A DNA stretch of 64,000 bases from Jejuia rubra (GCF_042684665.1 NZ_JBHULY010000006.1:1-64000), one strand, 5' to 3'; positions 1 through 9,387 are shown, numbered from the stretch's first letter. Notes: generated by a model not told the origin, from the sequence alone. Numbers and translations are program-made.

Positions 1-123
1 AATTTACTGATTATCAGTAAGATGAACAACTTTTTTCTTTTAAATCATAATGCACAACGGGTATTTATATACTAAAACTTAATCTGCGATTAGTTATAGT
101 ATTGGATAATACTTATTTGTATT

Positions 124-1521
124 TTAATTCTCGTAATTAAGTACTTTGTTTCTGTTTAGAATGTCTCTTGAATCCATTGTAGTTTTAAGCAATTGCATCA
201 ATTGTATTTCTTCTTTGGAACGACAAAGTTTTAGATAAGGCTTTTTATGGGTTCCGATACCGTGCTCAGCAGAGACAGAACCACCAAGAGCTGTTAATGG
301 GTTGTAAATAATAGAATTAATTTTATCTGTAAGTTCTATTGTATTGTTGTCCTTACTTATTAAAAAATGAATATTGCCATCGGCTACATGGCCATGGGCG
401 AAAAAGTTGTCGACTTCAGGTATTTCATTTAAAGTCTTAAAAATAGTATCAACATAAGTTCCTATTTCTGAAACAGGAAGGCTTATGTCAAAGTTCTGTA
501 CATTATTGCATTGGGAAACTAAAATATCTACATCTTCTCGAATTCTCCAAAACAGCTCTATGTGCTGCATTGATTGCGCTAAAGCAGCATCTAAAATAAC
601 TTCATCCATTAAAGCTACTTCTAGCAATGATTCTAATCTTTGTTGGTCTTTTTCATAATCACTGCCCAAACTTTCTATAAGTACATAGTATTTATAGCCA
701 TAGGATAAAGGTTTTGAAATATTTGTAGAAGGATCGGTCATGGCTTTGTAATTGCGTTCCCATAATAATTCATAACCACTTAGGGTTCCTGCTACGCCTT
801 CATCTATAAATTTTAAAAATGCTACTACATTTTCAAAATCGTCCATGGCTACAAATGCACTATTTCTACTTTTTGGTTTTTGATGAAGCCTTAATACCGC
901 TTTAGTGATTACTCCTAATGTGCCTTCGGAGCCAATAAATAATTGTTTTAAATCATAACCTGAATTATCTTTTATGATTTTTTTCATAGATGAAATAATA
1001 GTTCCATCAGCCAGTACTATTTCCAGTCCTAAAACTAAATTTCTGGTCATTCCATACCGAAAAACACGAAGTCCACCAGCATTTGTTGCAATTACTCCTC
1101 CAATTTGAGCGGAACCTTGAGCACCAAAACTCATAGGAAATAATAAGTTTTCTTTTTCTACTTCATGGTGTATCGTTTCTAAGATAACTCCAGATTGTAC
1201 AGTTATTGTACGGCTGGATAAATCGAATTCTTCAATGTCATTCATTTTTTCCATGCAAATGACTAATTCATCGGCACTAGTTTCTGTACTCCCTGTAAGG
1301 TTTGTTAACCCTCCATGTACTACGATGGGTTGGTGGTATTCATGACAAATCTTTAAGATATCTGATACGTCTTGAGTTGTAGATGGAAAAACAACAGCTT
1401 TAGCTCTTAAAGGTTCGTCCATTTTCCATATATGCTCATATCTTTCTTTGACACCTTCTCCCAAAAGAACTTTATCTGCTCCAAGTTTCTGTTTAATTTG
1501 TTTAATATGTTCTTCAATCAT
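124..1521 (-). CDS. FAD-linked oxidase, GlcD / D-lactate dehydrogenase type
   Basis: A 465-residue flavoprotein of the GlcD family, which oxidises 2-hydroxy acids (glycolate, D-lactate, D-2-hydroxyglutarate and relatives). The N-terminal third is the FAD-binding type 4 domain, with the glycine-rich stretch VVHGGLTNLTG and the later GSEGTLGVI. The C-terminal part has the family's FAHGHVADGNIH and SAEHGIG signatures. No signal peptide or iron-sulfur domain is seen, so it is a soluble single-domain version. It is the last visible gene of a six-gene rhamnose operon, 21 bp after the SDR gene. Its substrate is not clear: lactate or another 2-hydroxy acid from deoxy-sugar cleavage is an inference from context. 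The 123 bases to its left hold no gene I can support. Confidence 0.85.
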   Translation of the reverse strand: MIEEHIKQIKQKLGADKVLLGEGVKERYEHIWKMDEPLRAKAVVFPSTTQDVSDILKICHEYHQPIVVHGGLTNLTGSTETSADELVICMEKMNDIEEFDLSSRTITVQSGVILETIHHEVEKENLLFPMSFGAQGSAQIGGVIATNAGGLRVFRYGMTRNLVLGLEIVLADGTIISSMKKIIKDNSGYDLKQLFIGSEGTLGVITKAVLRLHQKPKSRNSAFVAMDDFENVVAFLKFIDEGVAGTLSGYELLWERNYKAMTDPSTNISKPLSYGYKYYVLIESLGSDYEKDQQRLESLLEVALMDEVILDAALAQSMQHIELFWRIREDVDILVSQCNNVQNFDISLPVSEIGTYVDTIFKTLNEIPEVDNFFAHGHVADGNIHFLISKDNNTIELTDKINSIIYNPLTALGGSVSAEHGIGTHKKPYLKLCRSKEEIQLMQLLKTTMDSRDILNRNKVLNYEN

Positions 1522-1542
1522 AACCTTAAACTAACTTCTGAA

Positions 1543-2388
1543 TTATTTAGAACCTGCATTTATAGTGTTTTCACCTAAGCCTTCAGGCCCTATTGATAGG
1601 TAACCTCCATCTACAGCTAGATGGGTGCCAGTAATAAAAGAAGCGTCATTACTAAGCAAAAATAGTACTGGTCGTGCAACTTCTATGGCTTTGCCCATAC
1701 GCCTTAACATATGAAAACGTCCCCAAATAGGATCCCATTTTTCTCGACCGCCTCCATCTAAATTTGCAGCTTTGTCTGTTTCGTGGGTCCATATCCAACC
1801 TGGGTCTACACTATTTACTCTTATATTATGAGGCGCTAAATCTAGAGCTTGACATTTGGTTAATTGGTTTACGGCACCTTTTGAAGCATTATAAGTCCAC
1901 CTGTCTTTTTGTGCGATATGAGCAGAAATACTTGATATATTTACAATAGCACCTCCACCAGATTTTTTCATATGGGGATAAACCTCTTGTGTCATTCTTG
2001 CATAGGCTAACGGCCCTACTTCAAAACTTCGCATCCAATCTTTAGTTTCAGCATTGATCCCTGTTGCTGTAAAAGAAAAGGCATTATTGATTAAATAATC
2101 AATTTTGCCATATTTTTTTATGGTTTCTGCTATAGTAGTTTTGCAAAATGCTTCATCTCCCATATCTCCCATTAAAAACGTGGTGTCGTAGTTGTTTTCA
2201 ATGTCATTCTCTTGTTTTATTTTACCTAAATCGTCTATGTCAGTAAATAAAACTTTACCGCCTTCTTTACATAATTCTTCTGTAATAGCTCTTCCTAAAC
2301 CAGAAGCGCCACCAGTAACAATGGCAACTTTACCTTCAAACCTTTGCGGAACAAATTCATGATTGCTTTTATATAATGTATTGCTCAT
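1543..2388 (-). CDS. SDR family sugar/sugar-acid dehydrogenase
   Basis: A 281-residue classical short-chain dehydrogenase. The NAD(P)-binding motif TGGASGLG lies near residues 25-32, NISS precedes the active site, and the catalytic YNASK is near residue 165. An insertion rich in Gly, Asp and Trp sits between the cofactor domain and the C-terminal SFITGTHLAVDGGY. Members of this family oxidise L-rhamnose or L-fucose at C1, or the 2-keto-3-deoxy acids made from them. Position between a lactonase-like gene (12 bp upstream) and an FAD oxidase supports a role in non-phosphorylative rhamnose breakdown. The exact step cannot be decided from sequence. Confidence 0.85.
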   Translation of the reverse strand: MSNTLYKSNHEFVPQRFEGKVAIVTGGASGLGRAITEELCKEGGKVLFTDIDDLGKIKQENDIENNYDTTFLMGDMGDEAFCKTTIAETIKKYGKIDYLINNAFSFTATGINAETKDWMRSFEVGPLAYARMTQEVYPHMKKSGGGAIVNISSISAHIAQKDRWTYNASKGAVNQLTKCQALDLAPHNIRVNSVDPGWIWTHETDKAANLDGGGREKWDPIWGRFHMLRRMGKAIEVARPVLFLLSNDASFITGTHLAVDGGYLSIGPEGLGENTINAGSK

Positions 2389-2400
2389 AGCTGTTTTTAT

Positions 2401-3252
2401 TTATATGTTATAAAACTGAATTGCATTTGTTCTAAAAACTTTAGTACGTTTTTCTTCGCTTAATCCTTCTGTTAAAGACACTGCAGTTTTAAACCATTTG
2501 GACCAAGAAGATGCACGAAGTGAATGAGGCCAATCACTACCCCATATTAATTTTTCTGGACCAAAAACATCAATCACTGTATCCGCATACGGTCTTAAAT
2601 CATCTATATCCCAGTGCTCTAAATCGGCATTGCAGACTAGATTTGAAAATTTACAATAGTGGGGTCCAGAATCAGCAAATGCTTTTAGATGTTTCTTCCA
2701 GGGTTGTAGTTGTTTATTAACTATACTTGGGTTGCCTATATGGTTTAAAATGAATTTTGTGTCTGGACACTTTTCTACAAGTTTTAGAACAGCAGGAAAG
2801 TGTTTTGGATCTATTGTTAACTCAAAGTGTAGATTATTTTTTCCTAAGAGCTTAACGGCTTCAACAAAATCGCGATGAATACAAAAATTTACATCTTCTT
2901 GAGGTTGAATTAATTGTCTAACGCCTTTTATTTTGGGGTTTTCTGCAAATTTTTCTAATACTTCTGCTACTGCGTTTCCTGTATGTAAAGGTGCCCAAGG
3001 TATTATTGCAGAGAGCCTCTCGTCCTTTTCTGAAAGTGCTTGAACCCATTCCACTTCTTTTAGAAATTGAGAAGGTTTACATTCAGCTTGAACAAAAATC
3101 ATTTTTTCAATAGATTGTTCTGCCGTAGCCTTATTATAATCTGATAAGGAAAAAGTTCTATTTATTTTAGGAAATTGACTTAACCAAGGATAATCTAAAT
3201 GCTTTATATCCCATAAATGAATATGCGCGTCAATTATTGATGAATTTTTCAT
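2401..3252 (-). CDS. Amidohydrolase, L-rhamnono/L-fuconolactonase-like
   Basis: A 283-residue TIM-barrel amidohydrolase of the COG3618 type. The metal-binding HxH is in IDAHIHLWD at the N-terminus, and the family's GSDWPH motif is near the C-terminus. Related enzymes open sugar lactones such as L-fuconolactone and L-rhamnono-1,4-lactone. There is no signal peptide, so it acts in the cytoplasm. It lies between a RhaT-like transporter and an SDR dehydrogenase with short gaps, which fits uptake, oxidation and lactone opening of L-rhamnose. Substrate assignment is inferred from context; the fold and metal site are visible. Confidence 0.85.
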   Translation of the reverse strand: MKNSSIIDAHIHLWDIKHLDYPWLSQFPKINRTFSLSDYNKATAEQSIEKMIFVQAECKPSQFLKEVEWVQALSEKDERLSAIIPWAPLHTGNAVAEVLEKFAENPKIKGVRQLIQPQEDVNFCIHRDFVEAVKLLGKNNLHFELTIDPKHFPAVLKLVEKCPDTKFILNHIGNPSIVNKQLQPWKKHLKAFADSGPHYCKFSNLVCNADLEHWDIDDLRPYADTVIDVFGPEKLIWGSDWPHSLRASSWSKWFKTAVSLTEGLSEEKRTKVFRTNAIQFYNI

Positions 3253-3275
3253 AGTTCTATTTTCATATTAAACTT

Positions 3276-4304
3276 TTATCCATTCATCACATAAGTTGAA
3301 TATCCCAGTAGGGAAAAGGCTAAACACAATACTAAAATTCCTGTTATCATAATTCGGCGAGGTGCTACTCCAGAGTTTTTCCATTCGCCACCTAAAGCGC
3401 CTGCTAAATTCCCTGCTAGAATGGATGCTAATATCATCATTGGAAAACCAGCATAAGCGCCATAAGGGCCCATAGCATTTGCACCAATGCCATAAATAAT
3501 AATACCTCCAGGCCATGCTAAACCCATAAAAATTGCACCTATCCACTCTCTAGTGAAACTGCCTTTAGATAAGTTTTTTAATGTGTCGTTTTTTAGCATC
3601 ATATAAAAACCATAAATAACATTGATTGAAAAATTAGCTGTAAAAACGAGACTCCAAATAGCAAAACTAGTAGCATAATCTTGTACCTGCATCTTTGAAG
3701 CTTCCTCTGTTATTGGGGTACCAATAATAAATGCAAAATTGACTGCTGAAGAAAGAATACCGGAGATTAAGCAAAAGATTAAACCCAAACGAAATGTTCC
3801 TGTTTTCTTGTTTTCTCGTTTTCCTAAAGCCTGCTCTTTCTTTTTACCAGCAATTGATATTATAATTATCCCTACAATCATTATAAGAACAGCTAATATT
3901 AAAATACCACCACCTAGAGTAAATATTTTGTTAGGCTCAAAAACAGACAGAGGTACAATTGAACCGAAAACATTAATGAGTCCCATAAGTATAGAAACAC
4001 CCAGAGCCATCCCCAATGTTGCAATTACACGCCCCCAATAGATACCTCCTATTCCCCAAGCAAAACCGCATAACACAACGCTTATTAAAATTGAATTAGG
4101 TACAGATGTGTATAACTGAGACAAGTCTTCTACAAAAAAATAAGATAATGGCCATGGTAATAATAGAAGTGCTAGGAGCGATCCAACACCCCATATATTC
4201 TCAAACTCCCATGTTTTTACTTTAGTAACTGGTATTGAAAAAAGACCTTCTAAAATTCCTCCCAATGCTACGAGTAATACACCTACTAAAAATGCCATGT
4301 CCAT
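3276..4304 (-). CDS. rhaT: L-rhamnose/H+ symporter, RhaT-like
   Basis: A 342-residue, very hydrophobic protein with about ten predicted membrane segments. The N-terminal pattern (glycine-rich segment, FSIPVTKVKTWEFENIW, then a leucine-rich segment) is the hallmark of RhaT in the drug/metabolite transporter superfamily. RhaT imports L-rhamnose with a proton. Here it would bring in rhamnose freed by the rhamnosidase of the same operon. It is 23 bp upstream of the lactonase-like gene. A different 6-deoxysugar such as L-fucose is possible, but RhaT is the closest family I recognise. Confidence 0.85.
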   Translation of the reverse strand: MDMAFLVGVLLVALGGILEGLFSIPVTKVKTWEFENIWGVGSLLALLLLPWPLSYFFVEDLSQLYTSVPNSILISVVLCGFAWGIGGIYWGRVIATLGMALGVSILMGLINVFGSIVPLSVFEPNKIFTLGGGILILAVLIMIVGIIIISIAGKKKEQALGKRENKKTGTFRLGLIFCLISGILSSAVNFAFIIGTPITEEASKMQVQDYATSFAIWSLVFTANFSINVIYGFYMMLKNDTLKNLSKGSFTREWIGAIFMGLAWPGGIIIYGIGANAMGPYGAYAGFPMMILASILAGNLAGALGGEWKNSGVAPRRIMITGILVLCLAFSLLGYSTYVMNG

Positions 4305-4367
4305 ATACTTAGTTATTTGTGGTATTTATACTGCAAAGTGGTTTTGACGGCGCGTATAAATTCATCA

Positions 4368-6080
4368 CTATTCATTAATCATTCTATAAATCTTCCCGTC
4401 TGCTTTGGTAAACATATACATGTTTCCATCACAATCTTGACCAAGTCTGAGATCTATACGACGTTTATTGGTAAGCTGTCTAAAATCTGTTTGCTTACCT
4501 TTAAAAACTATATTCAACTTTTTAATATTTCTTTTATCAGTGTTGGTTTCTGAAGGGTCTGCTATATAAACAGTACCCTCTGGAATATCTCCAAAAATGT
4601 ATTTCCCTTTAAAGGGTGCAGTATAAGAAAAGAACCCTCCGCTAATAGCTGAACCATCATCATGATCATATTGAATTACAGGATATGTAACGCCAAAATC
4701 TGTATCGTTTTCTGGTAAAGGATACGCTAAACTTTGATTTCCATAAGGGTCTACTACAAATTTACCTTCTCTAATAGGCCAGCCATAAAACTTACCTGGT
4801 TCTATAATGTTTACTTCCTCCACTATATTATGCCCTATATCACTGGCATACATTTGCCCTTCTGTATTCCAACAAATTCTATTAGGGTTTCGTAATCCAT
4901 AAGCCCAAATTTCCTTGTTCTTTTTATTTGCATTTACAAACGGATTATCTTTTGGAATGCCATATTTACCATTATCACTATTACTACCACTAGGGTCTAT
5001 TCTCAAAATTGTTCCCCAAACTTGAGCCCCACCATGCAACGCTATTTTTGGAAAACCATAAGCAACACTACCTCCATCTCCAACACCAATGTATAGCATC
5101 CCATAGTCTGAATCATTTTTAGAGCTATGTGGATTAAAAGTAATTTCCTGAATACCATGCATTATAGTAACAAAATCAATACGCAAAAGCTCTCGAATTG
5201 AACCTTCAAAGACTGTTCTTTTGGGGTCTTTACTTTTCCATTCTTTAATAACCCATTGTAATTTTACGGGAATACTGTCTGGAAGTGAAAAATCAGCCTT
5301 CGTTTTATGCAATTTTTCAGAATGTGCAGTATAAAATAATCCGTTTTCTGAAAAATCTGGATGAAAAGCAAAACTCCCAAACCCAGTACCTAGTCCTGGT
5401 TCAGACATAAAGCTATCGTGATATTTAGAGATTGAAACATATAACTTCGGCTTATTATCTTTCAATTCATAAAGCATTCCTCTTAAATCGTTGATAAAAA
5501 CCCGCCCAGAATTAGTAGTACATGCCATCTTATTTATTCGAGCTAAGGGACCGTTTTTCGAAGAAGCAGGTACTTGGGCTGCAAACTCTATATGAGCGTT
5601 ATCTTCAGAATACACAAGTGTGTCTTTAATTGGATTATCTATAACGTCTTCTAAATTTTTATTACCAGACGCTTCCTTCTTTAAATAAGAATTCATGTAA
5701 CTTAGAAGTTCGTCAAATTCCTTTTCGGATAAATATGAAAACTCCGGCATAAATGTTTTATATTTTTGATGTAAGGCTTTTGCTCTGGGGTCTTTTTGAG
5801 ATATCATCTTAAATGGATTCTTAATAAATTCTTTTATCCACGCTTCACTAACTTCTTTTGTAATCCCACTAAGGTTAGGCCCAATCGCGTCCTTTTTAAA
5901 ATTATGGCAGTGACTGCATTTTTGCTCAAAAATTAATTTTCCATTTTGTATATCTTCGGTGTTAATACTTATTGTAGTTCCATATTCATGTTTTGGCTCC
6001 GATTTGCAGTTGCAAAACACTACTGCTAATAGCAAAAAGTAGAAGAATTTTGTTTTAAAAACTGTCTTAATACTGTTCAA
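4368..6080 (-). CDS. Cytochrome c / PQQ-type sugar dehydrogenase fusion lipoprotein
   Basis: A 570-residue secreted lipoprotein: a hydrophobic N-terminus ends in VVFCNC with the lipid Cys near residue 25. A class I cytochrome c domain follows, with heme motif CSHCH at residues 55-59 and MPEF as a possible axial Met ligand. From about residue 160 the rest is a six-bladed propeller of the soluble glucose/sorbosone dehydrogenase family (LLRIDFVTIMHGIQEITFNP, GGGAQVWGTILRIDP-like blades, GLRNPNR). Such proteins oxidise aldoses outside the cytoplasmic membrane and pass electrons through their heme. Placement just after the rhamnosidase, 17 bp away, suggests it oxidises a released sugar at the cell surface or in the periplasm. 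Cofactor and substrate are inferred. Confidence 0.85.
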   Translation of the reverse strand: MNSIKTVFKTKFFYFLLLAVVFCNCKSEPKHEYGTTISINTEDIQNGKLIFEQKCSHCHNFKKDAIGPNLSGITKEVSEAWIKEFIKNPFKMISQKDPRAKALHQKYKTFMPEFSYLSEKEFDELLSYMNSYLKKEASGNKNLEDVIDNPIKDTLVYSEDNAHIEFAAQVPASSKNGPLARINKMACTTNSGRVFINDLRGMLYELKDNKPKLYVSISKYHDSFMSEPGLGTGFGSFAFHPDFSENGLFYTAHSEKLHKTKADFSLPDSIPVKLQWVIKEWKSKDPKRTVFEGSIRELLRIDFVTIMHGIQEITFNPHSSKNDSDYGMLYIGVGDGGSVAYGFPKIALHGGAQVWGTILRIDPSGSNSDNGKYGIPKDNPFVNANKKNKEIWAYGLRNPNRICWNTEGQMYASDIGHNIVEEVNIIEPGKFYGWPIREGKFVVDPYGNQSLAYPLPENDTDFGVTYPVIQYDHDDGSAISGGFFSYTAPFKGKYIFGDIPEGTVYIADPSETNTDKRNIKKLNIVFKGKQTDFRQLTNKRRIDLRLGQDCDGNMYMFTKADGKIYRMINE

Positions 6081-6097
6081 CCTCTTAGAAATAAAAA

Positions 6098-8929
6098 TTA
6101 TATTTCAGATTGAAACTTGTAGCTTCCTGACCCAATTTCATAAATCTTATAGTCTCCTTCTTGTTTTATGAACTTTATAAGTTTTGAATCGATTTCACTA
6201 CCAGATTCAGATACAAGTCCTCCTTCTTTAAAAGGAATGTAGACTGAAGCTTTCGTATTTACAGGTATTTGTACTTCTAAATTAAAAATGGAACCGTCAA
6301 TCGACCAAGAAGAAACAATATCTCCATTAATAGAAGTATATTTAGCATTAACATCAGTCAATGCCTTATTACCTAATTTTGGTTTAATTACTATATTGTT
6401 AAAACCAGCATCCTTAGTTTTAATGCCTGCTATATCACTAAATAGGAATTGAGAAAATGCGCCAAAGGCATAGTGATTAAAAGAATTCATTTTGGCATTC
6501 ATTTCTCCATTAAAACCATCTTCCGGTGTGTAACTATTCCATCGTTCCCAAATTGTTGTAGCCCCGTTTTTTACTTGGAAGCCCCAACTAGGATAATCCT
6601 TTTTTAATAGAATTTCGTAAGCTAAATCAGAGCGTTCTATATCTGATAAAGCTGGCAATAACTGCCTAATACCTAAAATACCTGAAGATGGTAAATTATT
6701 GTTTTCAGCTAATAAATCTACAAGATGTTTTCCTGCTTTTTGTTTTAAATCTGGAGGTAATAAATCAAAATATATAGCTGTTGCATACGCTGATTGAGTA
6801 TGACCTGTAAAGCCTCTTTCGCCTTCAAAATAGCCTTTCGCTTTTCCGTAAACAGCTTCATCTATCTGAAACTTGCCATCTTCATCTATATAGTGTTTTA
6901 TAAATGCGCTAACCGATTCGTTATATAATGCCTTATAATAGTCTGCCTTTTCTTGTTTGCCAATAGCACCACTCATTTCAGACATAATCTTTAATGCATA
7001 TTGATAATGCATAGATGCAAGTATATCATGTGAAAGATGCTTTTCAGTCATAGAGAGCCAATCTCCAAAACCTCCTTCAGGTTTTGCATCTGCCCAAGAA
7101 TGCTCTGGGTAAAACTTATGTACTTTACTTTTTTCTATATGATAATCCATGAATCGGGTCATAGATTCATAATGGTTTTCTATAACTTTTGTGTCGTTGT
7201 AAAATTTATAAGTATTATACGGCACCATTACACCTGCTTCCATCCATCCTGGAGAATACCAAACTAATTTAGGGTATGGTCGAGGCGCAAAAACGGCATA
7301 AGGCCCGTTATCATACTGCGCATCACGAACATCTGCAAACCATTTTGCATTAAATGCACCTATGTTAGCATTATAAAGTGCAGACCTAGAGAAAATCTGT
7401 ACATCTCCGAGCCATCCTAAACGCTCATCGCGTTGTGGACTATCTGTAGGTACTTCCATGAAGTTAGAATGTTGAGTCCATAGTACATTTTCATACATTT
7501 TATTTAAAACCTCATCAGAAGAAGTAAATGAACTTTCAAAAGGAATTGACGACCCAAAAGGAATACCCGTAATTGTCTTTCTATTAGGTTTTGTTTTAAG
7601 GCCTGTAACCTCAACATATTGAAAGCCATGATATGTGAATTTAGGTTCCCAAATTTCTGTGCCTTCGCCTTTTAAAATATAAGTATCTGTAGCACGTGCA
7701 AATCTTAAATTTTCGGTCATTAATCTACCATCATCATGTAGCCTTTCCCCAAAACGGATAACAATGGTGTCGTTTTTATCTCCTGTAACTTGAAGTCTTG
7801 CGTGTCCAGCAAAGTTTTGACCTAAGTTAAAAATGTACGTATCTTTTTTAGGCTCGGTAATTTCAACAGGTTCAATTTCATCATATACTTGTATACTATT
7901 CCCGGGATATGCCTGAATAACGCCTTCTGTTCCTTTATGAATAAACACAGGTTTCCAATCTGTATCATCATAATTAGTGGTGTTCCAATTTGGGAGTTCC
8001 AAATTAGCGTTATAGGCTACTCCCATAAGTAAATCAGCATAAATAAAAGGCCCTTCATTCGCCTTCCAAGTTTCATCAGAAGTTATAATATCTTTTTCGC
8101 CATTATCGTATTCAATTTCTAGTTGAGAAAGTAACCCAGGATGCAAACCATACAACTCTCTGTTTCTAGGTTTTGATAACACTTTTGGCCCAACATAACC
8201 AGCATACCAAGCATCTCCTAATATGGCACCTATTGTATTATCGCCTTCATTTAAATGAGAAGTTACGTTGTAGGTTTTATAATAAATACGCTTATTGTAG
8301 TCGCTCCAACCAGGCGCTAATAAATCTTTTCCTATTTTTTTACCATTCAAAGACATTTCAAAAGCACCAAGTGCAGTTACGTAAAGCGTTGCATTTTTTA
8401 TTTTGGCTTTGGTGGTAAATGATTTTCTTAAATACGGCGGAGGCGGTAGATGTAGCGTGTCTTTTTTATTTTTATCAGTTGTTTTATAACCAATCCATTT
8501 TGCTTTCCAGTCAGGCTTTTTAAGTAAACCCATAGTCCACATGTTTACTTCGCTCCAAGCTGAAGCAACATCGTTTTCATCCCAAACTCTCACTTTAAAA
8601 TAACAATGTTGTCCAGATTCCAATGCTTTACCTGCATAGCGTACTTGTGAGTTATGCGCTGATACTAATTTTCCAGAATCCCAGAGTATGTTATCATCTG
8701 TGTTAAGTGATTCTTTTAAGCTAGCTACTTTAATTTGGTAAGCAGTTTGTTTTTTGTTTCTTCCGTTTGACGACATTGTCCAACTTATACTAGGATTTAC
8801 ATCATCAATACCTAATGGACTCTCAAAATAATTAACAGTTGTTCTGTTTATTGATATATTATTCTCTGCTTTTTTTGAACAAGAATGAAGCAAAATTATA
8901 GACAGAAATATGAGTGCTATTTTTTTCAT
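6098..8929 (-). CDS. Alpha-L-rhamnosidase, GH78-like lipoprotein
   Basis: A 943-residue glycoside hydrolase that should release terminal alpha-L-rhamnose. It has a lipoprotein signal (IILLHSCSKK). An N-terminal beta domain with the fibronectin-like rhamnosidase motif comes first, then the beta-sandwich rhamnosidase_N domain, then an (alpha/alpha)6 barrel and a C-terminal beta domain. The GH78 acidic motif DSPQRDERLGWLGD lies near residues 492-505, and the second catalytic Glu is in TTIWERWNS near residue 794. It is the first gene of the six-gene operon. A TAAGTTTG -7 box at 8984-8991 and an operator at 9011-9029 lie upstream. An ulvan-type or pectin-type substrate is inferred from the divergent sulfatase. 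Confidence 0.92.
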   Translation of the reverse strand: MKKIALIFLSIILLHSCSKKAENNISINRTTVNYFESPLGIDDVNPSISWTMSSNGRNKKQTAYQIKVASLKESLNTDDNILWDSGKLVSAHNSQVRYAGKALESGQHCYFKVRVWDENDVASAWSEVNMWTMGLLKKPDWKAKWIGYKTTDKNKKDTLHLPPPPYLRKSFTTKAKIKNATLYVTALGAFEMSLNGKKIGKDLLAPGWSDYNKRIYYKTYNVTSHLNEGDNTIGAILGDAWYAGYVGPKVLSKPRNRELYGLHPGLLSQLEIEYDNGEKDIITSDETWKANEGPFIYADLLMGVAYNANLELPNWNTTNYDDTDWKPVFIHKGTEGVIQAYPGNSIQVYDEIEPVEITEPKKDTYIFNLGQNFAGHARLQVTGDKNDTIVIRFGERLHDDGRLMTENLRFARATDTYILKGEGTEIWEPKFTYHGFQYVEVTGLKTKPNRKTITGIPFGSSIPFESSFTSSDEVLNKMYENVLWTQHSNFMEVPTDSPQRDERLGWLGDVQIFSRSALYNANIGAFNAKWFADVRDAQYDNGPYAVFAPRPYPKLVWYSPGWMEAGVMVPYNTYKFYNDTKVIENHYESMTRFMDYHIEKSKVHKFYPEHSWADAKPEGGFGDWLSMTEKHLSHDILASMHYQYALKIMSEMSGAIGKQEKADYYKALYNESVSAFIKHYIDEDGKFQIDEAVYGKAKGYFEGERGFTGHTQSAYATAIYFDLLPPDLKQKAGKHLVDLLAENNNLPSSGILGIRQLLPALSDIERSDLAYEILLKKDYPSWGFQVKNGATTIWERWNSYTPEDGFNGEMNAKMNSFNHYAFGAFSQFLFSDIAGIKTKDAGFNNIVIKPKLGNKALTDVNAKYTSINGDIVSSWSIDGSIFNLEVQIPVNTKASVYIPFKEGGLVSESGSEIDSKLIKFIKQEGDYKIYEIGSGSYKFQSEI

Positions 8930-8983
8930 TTATCTTTTTTAATTTGAATACTAAAGCGTCACTAAGAAGTAATTGTAGTGCAA

Positions 8984-9029
8984 CAAACTTATTACTAAAA
9001 ATAGATTTTTGCATCCTGTCGTTTCTGTT
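8984..9029 (-). promoter_or_regulatory. Operator plus -7 box for the rhamnosidase operon
   Basis: Read on the minus strand, AACAGAAACGACAGGATGC (9029 to 9011) is followed after exactly 19 bp by TAAGTTTG (8991 to 8984), a perfect match to the Bacteroidota -7 consensus TAnnTTTG. The place where a -33 TTTG should stand, 21 bp before the -7 box, falls inside the operator and is not TTTG. That arrangement is typical of a promoter that depends on an activator touching RNA polymerase. The HTCS encoded at 12.6 kb is the natural candidate, which is an inference. Confidence 0.6.
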
Positions 9030-9281
9030 GAGAGTTTATGCAAACAGGTGCTTTTTGACACTTAGAGAAAGAGGAAAACTGCTATAAAGCTTGAAGTAAA
9101 TCAACAAATTACAAACTATGCATTAACCATGAAATGGAATGTTTCAATTGAGCAAATTCAACAGATGTTTTTTTAAAATATTTTGTGAAACATTTAAATT
9201 TTGATGTCAGGAACATTAAAGATTTGAAGCTTTCAGGATTAAATTTTTATCTAAATTGAAAAGCAAAAATCATGTTTTTCT

Positions 9282-9327
9282 AACAGAAGCAACAGGATGC
9301 TTTTTCATTAGATTTACATTAATATTG
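9282..9327 (+). promoter_or_regulatory. Operator plus -7 box for the sulfatase
   Basis: AACAGAAGCAACAGGATGC (9282-9300) matches the rhamnosidase operator at 17 of 19 positions. It is followed after exactly 19 bp by TAATATTG (9320-9327), one base off TAnnTTTG. The element reads as two tandem half-sites, AACAGAAGC and AACAGGATGC. The -33 position again lies inside the operator. The GATGC end is 87 bp from the sulfatase start, against 81 bp on the rhamnosidase side. The two genes should therefore be switched on together. Confidence 0.6.
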
Positions 9328-9387
9328 TTACAGTTAAATTACCTAAATCAATAAGTGGATTTAGTTTTTATTTTAAAAAAAACCATA

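Larger units (their letters stand above)
8930..9387. other. Gene-free divergent regulatory region, rhamnosidase/sulfatase
   Basis: This 458-base stretch between two divergent start codons holds no gene I can support. It contains the two mirror-image operator copies and the two -7 boxes listed separately, and a third partial copy of the element at 9040-9056 (GCAAACAGGTGCTTTTT). The middle, about 9061-9280, is AT-rich and shows no other structure I can name. Confidence 0.8.

Noticed and set aside
3268..3546. Second minus-strand frame at the end of the RhaT-like gene
   Set aside because: It overlaps the transporter in another frame and has no recognisable sequence, so it is a shadow and not a frameshift.
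4330..4350. Possible further copy of the rhamnosidase operator before rhaT
   Set aside because: TGCAAAGTGGTTTTGAC shares a few words with the 9040 copy only if gaps are allowed, and no -7 box stands at the right distance.
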